NCBI RefSeq assembly: GCF_002261225.1
Contig: NZ_NEVM01000001.1
Location: forward strand, 1,364,001 to 1,428,000
Direction of reading: 5' to 3'
Origin: Bordetella genomosp. 10
GTDB lineage: Bacteria > Pseudomonadota > Gammaproteobacteria > Burkholderiales > Burkholderiaceae_B
Length of the DNA: 64,000 nt
The position numbers and the translations under genes are program-made. A model generated the notes under the pieces. That model saw nothing but the letters and a program-made list of their open reading frames with translations. It was not told the DNA's origin and did not search any database. This document shows positions 34,010 through 43,107 of the stretch, piece by piece (positions within the stretch are counted from its first letter, which is position 1; each line of letters begins with the position of its first letter).

Positions 34010-34100
34010 GGACCCGTCTGCGCGTTCCGCGCATGTGAGAGAGCCTTCCAGTGGCGGGGAAGGGGCGGTTTCCGGGGAAAGGATGCTTAATTATGAATCG

Positions 34101-34121
34101 CTGTTCTATGTTGTAGAACAG
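34101..34121. promoter_or_regulatory. Palindrome CTGTTCTA-N5-TAGAACAG
   Basis: Perfect 8-bp arms (34101-34108, 34114-34121) around a 5-base spacer, in AT-rich DNA about 190 bp upstream of the aldo/keto reductase gene. This is typical operator geometry, and the site differs from the WTCC...GGA type sites nearby. The binding protein is unknown. Confidence 0.45.
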
Positions 34122-34269
34122 TTTCAAATTGACTCAAATTCGCCCGCCCTCATCTTTTTTCATATAGCCCTTTGATTCCATTCGCAGGAGATTTGCGCCG
34201 GGTAGGTGGAAACGCCGTTGACAAGTCGTTGTTGTCTTCTTAGCATGATCCAACAATATTTGTACATTG

Positions 34270-34286
34270 ATCCCAATTTATGGGAT
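34270..34286. promoter_or_regulatory. IclR-type operator upstream of the aldo/keto reductase gene
   Basis: ATCCCAATTTATGGGAT, with perfect 6-bp arms, ends 17 bp before ATG 34304. It closely matches the sites at 37084 (next to an IclR gene), 41188 and 47505. Its position over the expected promoter/leader suggests repression. The IclR gene at 36316 is the likely regulator. Confidence 0.65.
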
Positions 34287-34303
34287 TTATAACGGAGGAG
34301 ACC

Positions 34304-35290
34304 ATGAACGATAAGCATCCCAGCGGCAACCCGAAGGTCGAGGCGGCACTCGGTACCATGGCAATGACGGGCTGCTATGGCGAGGTGTCCCGCAAGGACG
34401 CCATCGAGACGGTGCATGCCTTCCTGGACGCCGGCTACCGTTGCATAGACACGGCCGACCTGTACGCGGATGGCGATAACGAGGAATTGATCGGCGAGGC
34501 CATCAAGGGCCGGCGAGATCAGGTAATGCTGGTGTCGAAGTTCGGCTTCCTCTTCGGCAAGACTTCCGATGCCAAGGGACTGGATGCGCGTCCCGAACGG
34601 GTCGAGAAGTGCTGCGACGCCAGCCTGAAGCGCTTGGGCGTCGACCACCTGGATCTGTTCTACCTGCACCGGGTCGATCCCAATGTGCCGGTCGCCGAGA
34701 CGGTCGGCGCGATGGCGCGCCTGGTCGAGAAGGGCAAGGTCAAGGCGCTGGGTATTTGCGAACTGAGCGAAGCCACGCTGATGAAGGCGCTGGCCGTGCA
34801 CCCCATCGAGGCCGTGCAGTGCGAGTACTCCCTGTGGAGCCGCGACCCCGAACGGAACATCCTGGGGGTGTGCGAGCGCCTGGGCATTTCCTTTTTCGGC
34901 TACGCGCCGCTCGGGCGCGGCTTTCTGACCGGCCAGATCAAATCGCCGGCCGACATTCCCGAGGGCGACCAGCGCCACGAATATCCGCGGTTCAAGGGCG
35001 AGAATTTCAAGAAGAACCTTGAACTGGTCGAGCGCGTGAAGGATTACGCGGCGTCCCTGAAGGTGACCCCGGCACAATTGGCGATTGCCTGGATCCGCCG
35101 TACCGGGCAGGTCATTCCCATCCTCGGCGCCACCACCGCCGCGCAGATCAGGGAGAACCTGGCCGCATTGAAGATACGCCTCACCGATGCGCAGTTGCAG
35201 GAACTCGAGTCCGTTCTCCCCGCCTCCGTATGGGCCGGGGATCGTTACCCGGCTTCAGCCATGAAGCGCCTGGATGCGGATGTGAGCTGA
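34304..35290 (+). CDS. Aldo/keto reductase
   Basis: 328-residue NAD(P)H-dependent AKR with a TIM-barrel fold. The catalytic set is present: Asp and Tyr in CIDTADLYADGDNEELIGEAI, Lys in MLVSKFGF, and His in DLFYLHRVDPN. The cofactor end has IPILGATTAAQIRENLAALKI. ATG 34304 follows GGAGGAG. It probably interconverts an aldehyde/ketone and an alcohol in the pathway of this island. It is followed 44 bp later by a Bug gene, and the operator at 34270 precedes it. Confidence 0.92.
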   Translation: MNDKHPSGNPKVEAALGTMAMTGCYGEVSRKDAIETVHAFLDAGYRCIDTADLYADGDNEELIGEAIKGRRDQVMLVSKFGFLFGKTSDAKGLDARPERVEKCCDASLKRLGVDHLDLFYLHRVDPNVPVAETVGAMARLVEKGKVKALGICELSEATLMKALAVHPIEAVQCEYSLWSRDPERNILGVCERLGISFFGYAPLGRGFLTGQIKSPADIPEGDQRHEYPRFKGENFKKNLELVERVKDYAASLKVTPAQLAIAWIRRTGQVIPILGATTAAQIRENLAALKIRLTDAQLQELESVLPASVWAGDRYPASAMKRLDADVS

Positions 35291-35334
35291 AAGGCTGCGA
35301 ATTCGCCAGCGTGCACAATCAAAGGAGATGCATC

Positions 35335-36306
35335 ATGCGTATCGCTACGCTTGCTTTACTTGCCGCAGCAGCCGTCGTCCCCGCCGCGCCATCCGTCGCG
35401 TCCCCATCCAGCTTTCCCGACAGGCCGGTCGTCCTGGTCGTGGGTTATGTGCCTGGCGGCCCGGCGGACACGCTGGCGCGCAAGGTCGCCAGCGAATTGG
35501 GCAAGATATGGCACCAGTCCGTCGTGGTCGAGAACCGTCCCGGCGCGACCGCGACGATCGCGAACGCCTATGTGGCCAAGGCTGCCCCCGATGGTTATAC
35601 GCTGCTCGTCGCCGCGAATGACTATGTCACGAGCAAGTACGTCATCGACAACCTGCCTTACGAAATGGGCAAGTCCCACGTGGCGGTCGGCATGATCGCG
35701 ACCGCGCCGAATATCGCGGTCGTGCCCTCCCAATCCGATATCAAGACGCCCAAGGCGTTCATGGCCTGGGTCAAGGAAGGGAAGGGGCTGACCTATGCGT
35801 CGACGGGCGTGGGCAGCACGTCGAATCTGGCGGGAGAGATGTTCAAGAAGCTCACGGGCGCCAATATCCTGCACATCCCGTACAAGGGCGTGGGGCAGTG
35901 GCTGCCCGACTTCATGTCAGGCCGGATCACGATGGCCTTTCCCTCCCTGCCGTCCGTGACCGCGCTGATAGACGCCAAGCAGATCAGGGTGATCGCGGTG
36001 GCCCAGAAGCAGCGTTCGACCTTGCTGCCCGACGTGCCGACGTTCGCCGAAGTGGGCTTGCAGGGTTTCGACATCAGCACCTGGTGGGGCCTGATGGCGC
36101 CGCGCGGCACGCCGCCGAAAATAGTGGAAAAGATCAACGCCGACCTGAACGCCGCGCTCAACAGCGACGATGTCAAGAAGGCGTGGAAGACCTTGGGGGT
36201 GGAGGTGACTCCGCAGTCTCCGGCCCAATTCGCCGAGGTGATCCACAAGGATGAAAAAACGCTTCAATCCATGGTGTCGGCGCTGAATCTGAAATCATCG
36301 CAGTAA
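35335..36306 (+). CDS. Bug-family periplasmic carboxylate receptor
   Basis: 323-residue Bug/TctC receptor. ATG 35335 follows AAAGGAG and starts the signal peptide (cleaved near SVA). Core motifs are DRPVVLVVGYVPGGPAD, VVVENRPGATATIAN, PDGYTLLVAA and LHIPYKGVGQ. The PGGPADT and ATATIAN loops deviate from the usual PGG-x-x-D and GA-x-G-x-IG-x, so ligand specificity may be unusual. It is co-transcribed with the aldo/keto reductase and convergent with an IclR gene. Confidence 0.9.
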   Translation: MRIATLALLAAAAVVPAAPSVASPSSFPDRPVVLVVGYVPGGPADTLARKVASELGKIWHQSVVVENRPGATATIANAYVAKAAPDGYTLLVAANDYVTSKYVIDNLPYEMGKSHVAVGMIATAPNIAVVPSQSDIKTPKAFMAWVKEGKGLTYASTGVGSTSNLAGEMFKKLTGANILHIPYKGVGQWLPDFMSGRITMAFPSLPSVTALIDAKQIRVIAVAQKQRSTLLPDVPTFAEVGLQGFDISTWWGLMAPRGTPPKIVEKINADLNAALNSDDVKKAWKTLGVEVTPQSPAQFAEVIHKDEKTLQSMVSALNLKSSQ

Positions 36307-36315
36307 GCGCCGGGA

Positions 36316-37077
36316 TCAGTTCAGCGCGGTTTCGTCATGGCCCAGGTTCTTGGATATCTCGTGCGCGCATTTCTTGACGTCCAGGCTCCAGGCCTTCATC
36401 TTCGCGGGCGTCAGCCTGTCCAGCGGACCGGAGATGCCGACCGCCGCGACGACTTGGTCCAGGCAATTGAAGATGGTCACGGCGACCCCGCCGACGCCCT
36501 CGCGCCATTCGCCGCGGTTGATGGCATAGCCGTTGCGCACGACCTTGCGCAGTTCTTCCTTCAGGACGGGGACGGAGACCAGCGTGGCTGGCGTGTGCCG
36601 GATCATGTGACCGGTCAATCCATCCACATAGTCTTCGGGTTGGTGGGCAAGGAGGGCCTTGCCGGTGGCCACGGCATAGGCGGGCGCGCGCCCGCCTATC
36701 ATCGAATACGCCCTGATCGGCATGGCGCTGTCTATCTTGTCGACGTAGACCACGTCAAAGCCGTCGAGAACGGAAAGATGAACCGTTTCGCCGGTCTTGT
36801 CCGCCAGCGCGCGCATGAAAGGCGTGGCGAGCCGCCGCACGTCCAGGTGGGCCAACTGCCGGGCGGCCAGTTCGAAAAGGCGGATGCCGCCGCGATAGCT
36901 GCCGCCTTCCCCATCCTTGGTGACAAACCCGGCGTGCATCAAGGTTTGCAGCGTGCGATGCGTGTTGCTGCGTGTCAGTCCTACCCGCGAGGCCAGCGAC
37001 TCGATCGTCTGGACGCGGTCTTCCGTTTCCATCACGGCCTCCAGCACCGCCAGCCCTTTCAATAAAGTCTTGTCCAT
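36316..37077 (-). CDS. IclR-family regulator (first of two paralogues)
   Basis: 253 residues. The HTH region includes QTIESLASRVGLTRSNTHRTLQ. The effector domain has HLSVLDGFDVVYVDKIDS, GGRAPAYAVATGKALLA and INRGEWREGVGGVAV. The gene is preceded at once by the palindrome at 37084, so it is probably autoregulated. It shares GGRAPAYAVATGKALL and INRGEW with the neighbouring IclR gene, so the two arose by duplication and may sense related compounds. Confidence 0.9.
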   Translation of the reverse strand: MDKTLLKGLAVLEAVMETEDRVQTIESLASRVGLTRSNTHRTLQTLMHAGFVTKDGEGGSYRGGIRLFELAARQLAHLDVRRLATPFMRALADKTGETVHLSVLDGFDVVYVDKIDSAMPIRAYSMIGGRAPAYAVATGKALLAHQPEDYVDGLTGHMIRHTPATLVSVPVLKEELRKVVRNGYAINRGEWREGVGGVAVTIFNCLDQVVAAVGISGPLDRLTPAKMKAWSLDVKKCAHEISKNLGHDETALN

Positions 37078-37083
37078 CGCCGC

Positions 37084-37100
37084 ATCCTAAATATTGGGAT
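37084..37100. promoter_or_regulatory. IclR-type operator in front of the iclR gene
   Basis: ATCCTAAATATTGGGAT, read on the other strand ATCCCAATATTTAGGAT, ends 7 bp before the IclR start. It differs from the site at 34270 mainly in the AT core. A looser copy (CCCA-aaattta-TGGG, 37137-37151) lies 50 bp further out. Confidence 0.65.
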
Positions 37101-37260
37101 CGATAAAATAGCATAGCTTACCGGTTGCCCGACGGCCCCAAAATTTATGGGAAGGAGTACGAAAGCCTGGCGATGTGTTTCCTGTCCCGGAAGGGGGGCA
37201 GGCCATGCGTGCCGCCGTGGGCTATCCGCATGGCACACGGCGTTTTGCGAAGTTCCGCGA

Positions 37261-38094
37261 TCAGGAAGCGGGCGCGTCCGCCGATTCCTTCAGGTCCTTC
37301 AGGTCTTTCAGGTCCTTGAGGTCCTTCAGGTCCGAGGTATAGATATGGTCGCCGAAATAACCCAAGGCCCGGGAGATGGCATCGGCGGCGCCCGTGACCA
37401 GTTCGGCGAAAGCGCGCATGGTCTTCGGATTCAGGCGTTCCAGCGGGGCGGATACGCCGATGGCGCCGCGGATGGTATTGGCGGCGTCGAAAATCGGCGC
37501 GGCGATACCCCCGACCTCCGCATGCCATTCGCCGCGATTGATCGCGAAGCCGCGCCGTCGCGTCCTGGCCATTTCCGCTTTCAACTGCTCGATGCCGGCG
37601 ATGGTCAGGGAAGTGAATCGGCGGAATTCGCCGCAGACTTGCGCGAGCTCATCGTCGGCCAATGCCGAGAGCAGGGCTTTCCCGGTTGCCACCGCGTAGG
37701 CGGGCGCGCGCCCGCCGACCTGAGCGAACGTTCCGACAGGATGCGCGCAGTTGATCTTGTCGATGTAGATGGCGTCGCCGCCATGCCGGATCGAGAGGTG
37801 GACGCTTTCCCTGGTGGCCTGCGACAGTTCCAGCAGATAGGGGCGGGCGACGTTGCGCAGATCGAGCCGATTGCCCAGTTGCGCGCCCAACTGCCAGAGT
37901 TTCAGCGTGCATTGGTAGCGATTGGTAATCGGGTCCTTGGTGGCATAGCCGCACAGGACCATGGTCTGCAGCAGGCGATGCACGTTGCTCTTGGTCAGGC
38001 CCAACTCGGCGGCGAGTTCGGTAATGCCATAAGGTTCCTCGCGCGCCACCATGGTTTCGATTAGCGCAAGGCCTTTATAGAAAACTTTCTCCAT
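37261..38094 (-). CDS. IclR-family regulator with repetitive C-terminal tail
   Basis: 277 residues. The HTH region includes YGITELAAELGLTKSNVHRLLQ, and the effector domain has HLSIRHGGDAIYIDKINC, GGRAPAYAVATGKALLS and INRGEWHAEVGGIAAP. Start ATG 38094 begins MEKVFYKGLALIE, aligned with MDKTLLKGLAVLE of the paralogue. The body ends near GYFGDHIY, and beyond that runs a tail of five LKD-type triplets encoded by a 9-bp repeat, absent from the paralogue. The cluster genes on either side are the expected targets. Confidence 0.9.
   Translation of the reverse strand: MEKVFYKGLALIETMVAREEPYGITELAAELGLTKSNVHRLLQTMVLCGYATKDPITNRYQCTLKLWQLGAQLGNRLDLRNVARPYLLELSQATRESVHLSIRHGGDAIYIDKINCAHPVGTFAQVGGRAPAYAVATGKALLSALADDELAQVCGEFRRFTSLTIAGIEQLKAEMARTRRRGFAINRGEWHAEVGGIAAPIFDAANTIRGAIGVSAPLERLNPKTMRAFAELVTGAADAISRALGYFGDHIYTSDLKDLKDLKDLKDLKESADAPAS
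37291..37335. repeat. 9-bp tandem repeat encoding the LKD tail of an IclR protein
   Basis: Five 9-bp units based on CAGGTCCTT (37291-37335, + strand) encode repeated Asp-Leu-Lys on the minus strand at the C-terminus of the IclR gene. Units differ by at most two bases. Being 3-base divisible, copy-number change would keep the frame. Confidence 0.85.
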
Positions 38095-38180
38095 ATGGTC
38101 CCTGTATCTGACGGGCCGGGCGGCATGGGGCGCCCAGCGCCTCCAAAACCCGCATGGCCCTGATTGTAGCGAGCAGGGGG

Positions 38181-38204
38181 GCCGGCATCCTGCGCTATGC
38201 CGGC
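38181..38204 (-). terminator. Hairpin after the thiol dioxygenase-like gene
   Basis: GCCGGCAT (38181-38188) and ATGCCGGC (38197-38204) form a perfect 8-bp stem with an 8-base loop, ten bases past the stop of the minus-strand cupin gene. It is a probable end of the BisC-cupin transcript, without a clear T run. Confidence 0.5.
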
Positions 38205-38213
38205 ATGGCACGC

Positions 38214-38816
38214 CTACGCGGCGCCCCAGATGTTGGGCACCATCGAATTGGCATAGCCGGAAACGAAGTCCTTGACGGCCGCGGTGGACGGGTCGAAGAC
38301 ATGGCGATGGATCTTGCCGATATTGCCGCTGTAGAAATGGATGCTTATCGACACTTTGTCGTCGTAGGCATTGCGGACCTGGTGGATGTCCTGGTCGCCG
38401 GTGGGCGTCACCTTGCCGATGTCGCCGGGTTTCAGCATTTCCAGTTCCCCGTCGGCGACCAGCTTGCCGCCGGCGAGGCGAAAGGGCTGGGAATGTTCCT
38501 CGCCGCGCAGCATGCCGATCAATCCCCAGACGGTGTGGTCGTGTACCGGGGTGCCCTGGCCCGGCCCCCATACGAAGCTGACCAGGCTGAAGCGCTCCAG
38601 CGGATCGCAATGCAGCAGATGTTGCTGGTAGTACGCAGGGTGCGGTTGCGCGCAAGCCTCCGGCAGCCAGTCGTCCTGCCGGATCAATTCCGCGAGCGCC
38701 GAGCGGACCTTGGGCATGAGCAGCGTTTCGCGCTTCGCTGCCTCCCAGTCCGCGGGACAGTCGTCATAGGCCTGAGTGACGGTGGTGACGAAATGATAGA
38801 GGCGTTGCAGTCCCAT
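38214..38816 (-). CDS. Cysteine/3-mercaptopropionate dioxygenase-family cupin
   Basis: 200-residue double-stranded beta-helix protein of the cysteine dioxygenase type I family, non-haem iron enzymes that oxidise a thiol to a sulfinate. Two iron His are in GTPVHDHTVWG, and the third fits the His in QDIHQVRN; ISIHFYSG and IGKIHRHVFDP follow. Bacterial members often prefer 3-mercaptopropionate. It starts within the stop of the molybdopterin reductase gene (TAATG), so the two are co-translated. Together they suggest handling of a reduced sulfur compound. Confidence 0.82.
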   Translation of the reverse strand: MGLQRLYHFVTTVTQAYDDCPADWEAAKRETLLMPKVRSALAELIRQDDWLPEACAQPHPAYYQQHLLHCDPLERFSLVSFVWGPGQGTPVHDHTVWGLIGMLRGEEHSQPFRLAGGKLVADGELEMLKPGDIGKVTPTGDQDIHQVRNAYDDKVSISIHFYSGNIGKIHRHVFDPSTAAVKDFVSGYANSMVPNIWGAA

Positions 38817-41143
38817 TAGGGTTCTCCACGAGATAGGAAAGGAAGGTCATGGGCCGTCACGCGCGGCGGCGCGCCGGCATAGCGTTCTATGTCGACCAGG
38901 CAGGTCTGGGCGCTGCAACCCTGGGAGAAGGATGAGGCCGGAACGTCCGCGGTCAGGACGTTGGGGTTGCCGTGCTTGTCCATGTTGTTGCCGGGCGCCC
39001 AGTTTTCCGGGTCGAACCAGGCGCCCGTGGACAGCTTGAGAACATTGCGCCGGACATCGGCGGTGAGCAGCGCGCCGGCGAGGCAACTGCCGCGGGCGTT
39101 GTACAGCCGGACGACATCGCCGTCGCGGATGCCCCGTTCCCTGGCGTCCTCCGGATGTATCCACACCGGCTCGCGGCCCTGTATCTTGGCCTCGATGCTG
39201 TGGGGACTGTGGTCCAGTTGGCTGTGCAAACGCCTTGCCGGCTGGTCGGTAATCAGGTGGAAGGGATGGATCCGCGCCTTGCCGGAACCCAGCCATTCGT
39301 GGGGTTCGATCCATACGGCATGGCCCGGGCAATCGTCATGGCCGTACCCGGCAATGCGCTCGCAGAAGATCTCGATTTTTCCCGAAGCCGTCTTCAAGGG
39401 ATGGGCTTCGGGATTCTCGCGGAAATCGGAGAGCAGGACGACGGGCTCGTCGAGCTGTTCGATTTCCACGAGATCCCGGCTCCAGAACGCCTGGAATGAG
39501 GGAAGCCGGACTCCGGCGTCCCGCGCCTTGCCTATCCACTCGTCATACAGGTGCTCCAGCCATTGCATCTCGTCACGCCCTTCGGTGAAGGTTTCCCCGG
39601 CGCCCAGCCTTGCCGCCAGCTCGCTGAAGATGGCGTAGTCATCGCGGGATTCCCCTTCGGGCGCCATGGCGCGCTTCATGGGCGCGACGTAGGGCTCGCG
39701 CTGTGCGTAGAAGATGTCATTGCGCTCCAGGCTGGTCGTGGCGGGAAATACGATATCGGCGAGCTTGGCGGTAGGAGTCCAGTATTGTTCGTTGACGATA
39801 ATGGTTTCCGGCTTGCGCCAGGCGCGCAGCAGGCGGTTCAGGTCCTGATGGTGATGGAAGGGATTTCCGCCTGCCCAGTAGACGAGGCGGATATCGGGAT
39901 AGGACCGGGTCTGCCCGCAATAGGTGTAAGTATCGCCGGGATGCAGCAGCATGTCGGCGATACGGGCCACGGGAATGAAATCGTCGACGCTTCCGCGGCC
40001 CTGCGACAGGGTGGGGCCGCGGAACTTGCGGTAGCGGCTTCCCATGAGGTTCTCGGCGCCGTAGCAGACCCCGAAGCCGCCGCCGGGCGTGCCTATCTGC
40101 CCCAGCATGGCGGCCAGCGACAGCAAGGCCCAGTAGGGCTGTTCGCCATGGTGGGCGCGTTGCAGCGACCAGGCCATGTTGATCATGCAACGGGCGCCGG
40201 CCATGTCGCGCGCGAGCGCGATGATGTCCTTTTCGCCGATGCCGGTGATGCCGCTGGCCCATGCCGCGGTCTTCGCGACCCCGTCCTCGCGTCCCAGGAC
40301 ATACTGTTCGAACTTCTCGAAGCCCACGCAGTAGCGCTGGATGAAGCGCTTGTCATGCCGGTCTTCCGCCAGCAGCGTATGCGCGATGCCGAGGATCAGC
40401 GCGGTGTCCGTGTTGGGCCGGATGGGCATCCATTCGAAGTCCCGGCCGGTATCGATATCGCTGCGGACGGGGCTGATGTTGATGAAACGTACGCCATGTC
40501 CGGCCAATTCCCGCAAGCTGTCCTTGACGAGATGCCGCGCGGTGCCGCCGACGGCGATCTGCGCGTTCTTCCGCGGGACGCCGCCAAACGTGACGAATAA
40601 CTGGCAGTGCTCGCGCAGGGTCTTCCAGTCCGTGTGGTCGGCCATGAGCTCGTCCATCGGCATGACCAGGTAAGGCATCAGCGTCCGCGCGGCGGCCAGG
40701 CTGTAGGAGTCCATGTGGCGCACATAGCCGCCGATCGCATTGAGGAAGCGGTGGACCTGGCTTTGCGCATGGTGAAAGCGGCCGGCGCTGGACCAGCCGT
40801 AGGAGCCGCCGAATATGGCGCCGTTTCCATGGGCGGAGCGCACGCGAGCCAACTCCCGCGAAGCCAGGCCCAGGGCCTCGTCCCATCCCACTTCCACGAA
40901 CCGTTCGTCGCCGCGCGCCCGCGTGTCTTCACGGGTCAGGCCGCGCGCATGGCGCAGCCAACCTTCCCGTACCGCGGGACGCAGGACACGGTTGCGCGCG
41001 ACCTCCCGGGAGCCCATGTGCAGGCCGATCTCCGAGGGGTCAGGGTCGTCATGGAAGGGACGCAGCGTCGGCCGGCCGCCGTTCCGGGCCGGCGTTACTT
41101 CGTAAAGCCCCCAATGCGCCGCGGTGTAGGTGCGTCCCGTCAT
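38816..41143 (-). CDS. BisC/TorZ/DMSO reductase-type molybdopterin oxidoreductase
   Basis: 775 residues, close to biotin sulfoxide, TMAO and DMSO reductases. HWGLYEVTPARNGGRP and GWLRHARG open the protein. GGSYGWSSAGRFHHAQSQ carries the serine that ligates molybdenum in this subfamily. NISPVRSDIDTG, VYWAGGNPFHHHQDLNRL and a C-terminal VWIHPEDARERGIRDGDVVRL bind the bis-MGD cofactor. There is no iron-sulfur cysteine motif and no Tat signal, so it is cytoplasmic like BisC. It likely reduces an S- or N-oxide. Its partner is the thiol dioxygenase-like gene downstream; the start faces the ALDH gene across 381 bp. Confidence 0.85.
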   Translation of the reverse strand: MTGRTYTAAHWGLYEVTPARNGGRPTLRPFHDDPDPSEIGLHMGSREVARNRVLRPAVREGWLRHARGLTREDTRARGDERFVEVGWDEALGLASRELARVRSAHGNGAIFGGSYGWSSAGRFHHAQSQVHRFLNAIGGYVRHMDSYSLAAARTLMPYLVMPMDELMADHTDWKTLREHCQLFVTFGGVPRKNAQIAVGGTARHLVKDSLRELAGHGVRFINISPVRSDIDTGRDFEWMPIRPNTDTALILGIAHTLLAEDRHDKRFIQRYCVGFEKFEQYVLGREDGVAKTAAWASGITGIGEKDIIALARDMAGARCMINMAWSLQRAHHGEQPYWALLSLAAMLGQIGTPGGGFGVCYGAENLMGSRYRKFRGPTLSQGRGSVDDFIPVARIADMLLHPGDTYTYCGQTRSYPDIRLVYWAGGNPFHHHQDLNRLLRAWRKPETIIVNEQYWTPTAKLADIVFPATTSLERNDIFYAQREPYVAPMKRAMAPEGESRDDYAIFSELAARLGAGETFTEGRDEMQWLEHLYDEWIGKARDAGVRLPSFQAFWSRDLVEIEQLDEPVVLLSDFRENPEAHPLKTASGKIEIFCERIAGYGHDDCPGHAVWIEPHEWLGSGKARIHPFHLITDQPARRLHSQLDHSPHSIEAKIQGREPVWIHPEDARERGIRDGDVVRLYNARGSCLAGALLTADVRRNVLKLSTGAWFDPENWAPGNNMDKHGNPNVLTADVPASSFSQGCSAQTCLVDIERYAGAPPRVTAHDLPFLSRGEP

Positions 41144-41186
41144 GGTCTTCAGAGCGTCTGGTTCTCGTTCGGAAGTAGATTATCGT

Positions 41187-41226
41187 GTTCCAAATATTGA
41201 TTCAATGGTTTTATATTATGGAAATA
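41187..41226. promoter_or_regulatory. Operator-like pair in the BisC-ALDH divergent region
   Basis: The 381-bp gap from 41144 to 41524 has no gene. Near its left end TTCCAAATATTGATT (41189-41203) and, inverted, ATATTATGGAAATAT (41213-41227) resemble the WTCC-(AT)-GGA sites at 34270, 37084 and 47505. ATTGA-t-TCAAT (41196-41206) is itself symmetric. The DNA is strongly AT-rich and lies 44-84 bp before the BisC-like start. Confidence 0.5.
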
Positions 41227-41524
41227 TGCTTAGGTGATAACGCTAGTTGTGACCCGGACTGTTTTGTGCGCGAAGGGCCCCGTCCAGGCCTTTTCCCGAG
41301 AGAAAACCACAGAATAACAAGGGCGTAGAGAGATTGGGTTTCCCGGTCGCACGGAAAAGGCTTCCCCTGTCGAGGCGCCTTGACGATTTGGGACGCGCTT
41401 CCTATCATGCAATGGGTTTTCACAGCATAGAACATGGCATCAGGAATTTGGGATGGCGTGTTCGATCCCCTGGCCCGATGCCCATGGTGGACAGGGCCGC
41501 CATTTCCGATACGAGGTTCGTTTC

Positions 41525-43051
41525 ATGGCCCAGGCGACACAGCTTCCCCTTCCCCGCGGTCCTCTCGCGACGCATGGCGATTTGCCGCACTACGGCGTTC
41601 ATATCGACGGAGAACACCGCGCCCCCGTTTCCAAGAAGTACTTCGCGACCACCCAACCCTACGATGGCAAGACGTGGGCGATGATCGCCGACGCCGGCGC
41701 GGAGGACGTGAATAGCGCCGTGCAGTCCGCCTGGCGCGCCGGCAATGAGGGCCCCTGGGCAAGCATGAGCGCCAGCGAGCGTGGCCGTCTCATGCGCAAG
41801 CTTGCCGACCTGGTCGCGGCGAACGCCTCGTGGCTGGCGGATATCGAACGCCGGGACAATGGCAAGCTGGTTACCGAGGTATCGGGCCAGGTGAAGTACG
41901 TGGCCGACTACCTGCATTACTACGCGGGCCTGGCCGACAAGTTCGAAAGCTCGGTCATTCCCACCGACAAGAAGGGCGTGTTCGCCTACACCAAGCACGA
42001 ACCCAAGGGCGTGGTGGCGATCATAACGCCATGGAATTCCCCCTTGTCCTTGACGGCATGGAAGCTCGGTCCCGCGCTGGCCGCCGGCTGCACCGCCGTG
42101 GTCAAGCCCTCGGAATTCACTTCCGCTTCCATGATCGAATTCGCCGCCTTGATCGAGGCGGCCGGCATCCCTCCCGGCGTGGTGAACGTGATGACCGGGG
42201 GCGCGAAGACCGGTGAAGCCCTGGTTACGCACGACAAGGTGGCGCATGTCGGGTTTACCGGCGGCGGCGAGGCGGGCCGGAAGATTTACGAGATGGCCGC
42301 GCGTGGCCTGAAAACCGTGACCCTGGAGTTGGGCGGCAAGTCGCCCAATATCGTCTTTGACGACGCGGACCAGGAACAGGCTGTCAAAGGCGTCGTGGCC
42401 GGCATCTTCGCGGCCTCGGGGCAAACCTGCATCGCCGGATCGCGCCTGCTGGTGCAGCGCAGCATCCATGACGCCTTCGTCAAGCGCCTGATCGACTTCG
42501 TATCGACCGCGAAACTGGGCGATCCGGGGCTGGAGGAAACCCAGATCGGACCCATCGCCACGCCGGCTCAGTTCGACAAGATCATGTCCTACATCGAGAT
42601 CGCGAAGAAGGAGGGCGCCAAGTGCGTGCTGGGCGGAAAGGCCCGGCCCGACATCGGCGCCGGCAGGTTCGTCGAGCCGACCATCTTTACCGGCGTCGAC
42701 AACGCCATGCGCATCGCGCAGGAAGAAGTCTTCGGTCCCGTGCTGAGCGTCATCCCCTTCGACACGGAGGAGGACGCCATCCGGATCGGCAACGATATCG
42801 CCTTCGGCCTGGCGGCCGGCGTCTGGACCACCAGCCTGAAGCGTTCGCTGATGATGGCGGATCGCCTGAAGGCGGGGACGATCTGGATCAACAACTATCG
42901 CTCCACCAGTTTCACGTCGCCGTTCGGCGGCTACAAGCAGTCCGGTGTGGGCCGGGAGTCGGGTATCGAGGCGATACGCGACTACGTCCAGACCAAGTGC
43001 GTATGGATATCCGCCGACCTCGAGGTCGCGAATCCATTTGGACGCCGTTGA
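41525..43051 (+). CDS. NAD(P)-dependent aldehyde dehydrogenase
   Basis: 508-residue ALDH that would oxidise an aldehyde to the carboxylate. AIITPWNSPLSLTAWKLGPAL binds cofactor, VGFTGGGEAGR is the Rossmann turn, the general base Glu is in TLELGGKSP, and the nucleophile Cys is in ASGQTCIAGSR. ATG 41525 has GAGG nine bases before it; the open frame continues upstream without family similarity. It heads a + strand unit with the lyase and second PrpD. Similarity is to the betaine/vanillin-type ALDH class; substrate unknown. Confidence 0.92.
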   Translation: MAQATQLPLPRGPLATHGDLPHYGVHIDGEHRAPVSKKYFATTQPYDGKTWAMIADAGAEDVNSAVQSAWRAGNEGPWASMSASERGRLMRKLADLVAANASWLADIERRDNGKLVTEVSGQVKYVADYLHYYAGLADKFESSVIPTDKKGVFAYTKHEPKGVVAIITPWNSPLSLTAWKLGPALAAGCTAVVKPSEFTSASMIEFAALIEAAGIPPGVVNVMTGGAKTGEALVTHDKVAHVGFTGGGEAGRKIYEMAARGLKTVTLELGGKSPNIVFDDADQEQAVKGVVAGIFAASGQTCIAGSRLLVQRSIHDAFVKRLIDFVSTAKLGDPGLEETQIGPIATPAQFDKIMSYIEIAKKEGAKCVLGGKARPDIGAGRFVEPTIFTGVDNAMRIAQEEVFGPVLSVIPFDTEEDAIRIGNDIAFGLAAGVWTTSLKRSLMMADRLKAGTIWINNYRSTSFTSPFGGYKQSGVGRESGIEAIRDYVQTKCVWISADLEVANPFGRR

Positions 43052-43107
43052 TCGAGCCGGGCGCCGCCCGCATCGATTTACGATTTTCAAGAATATGGAG
43101 ACAAAAC

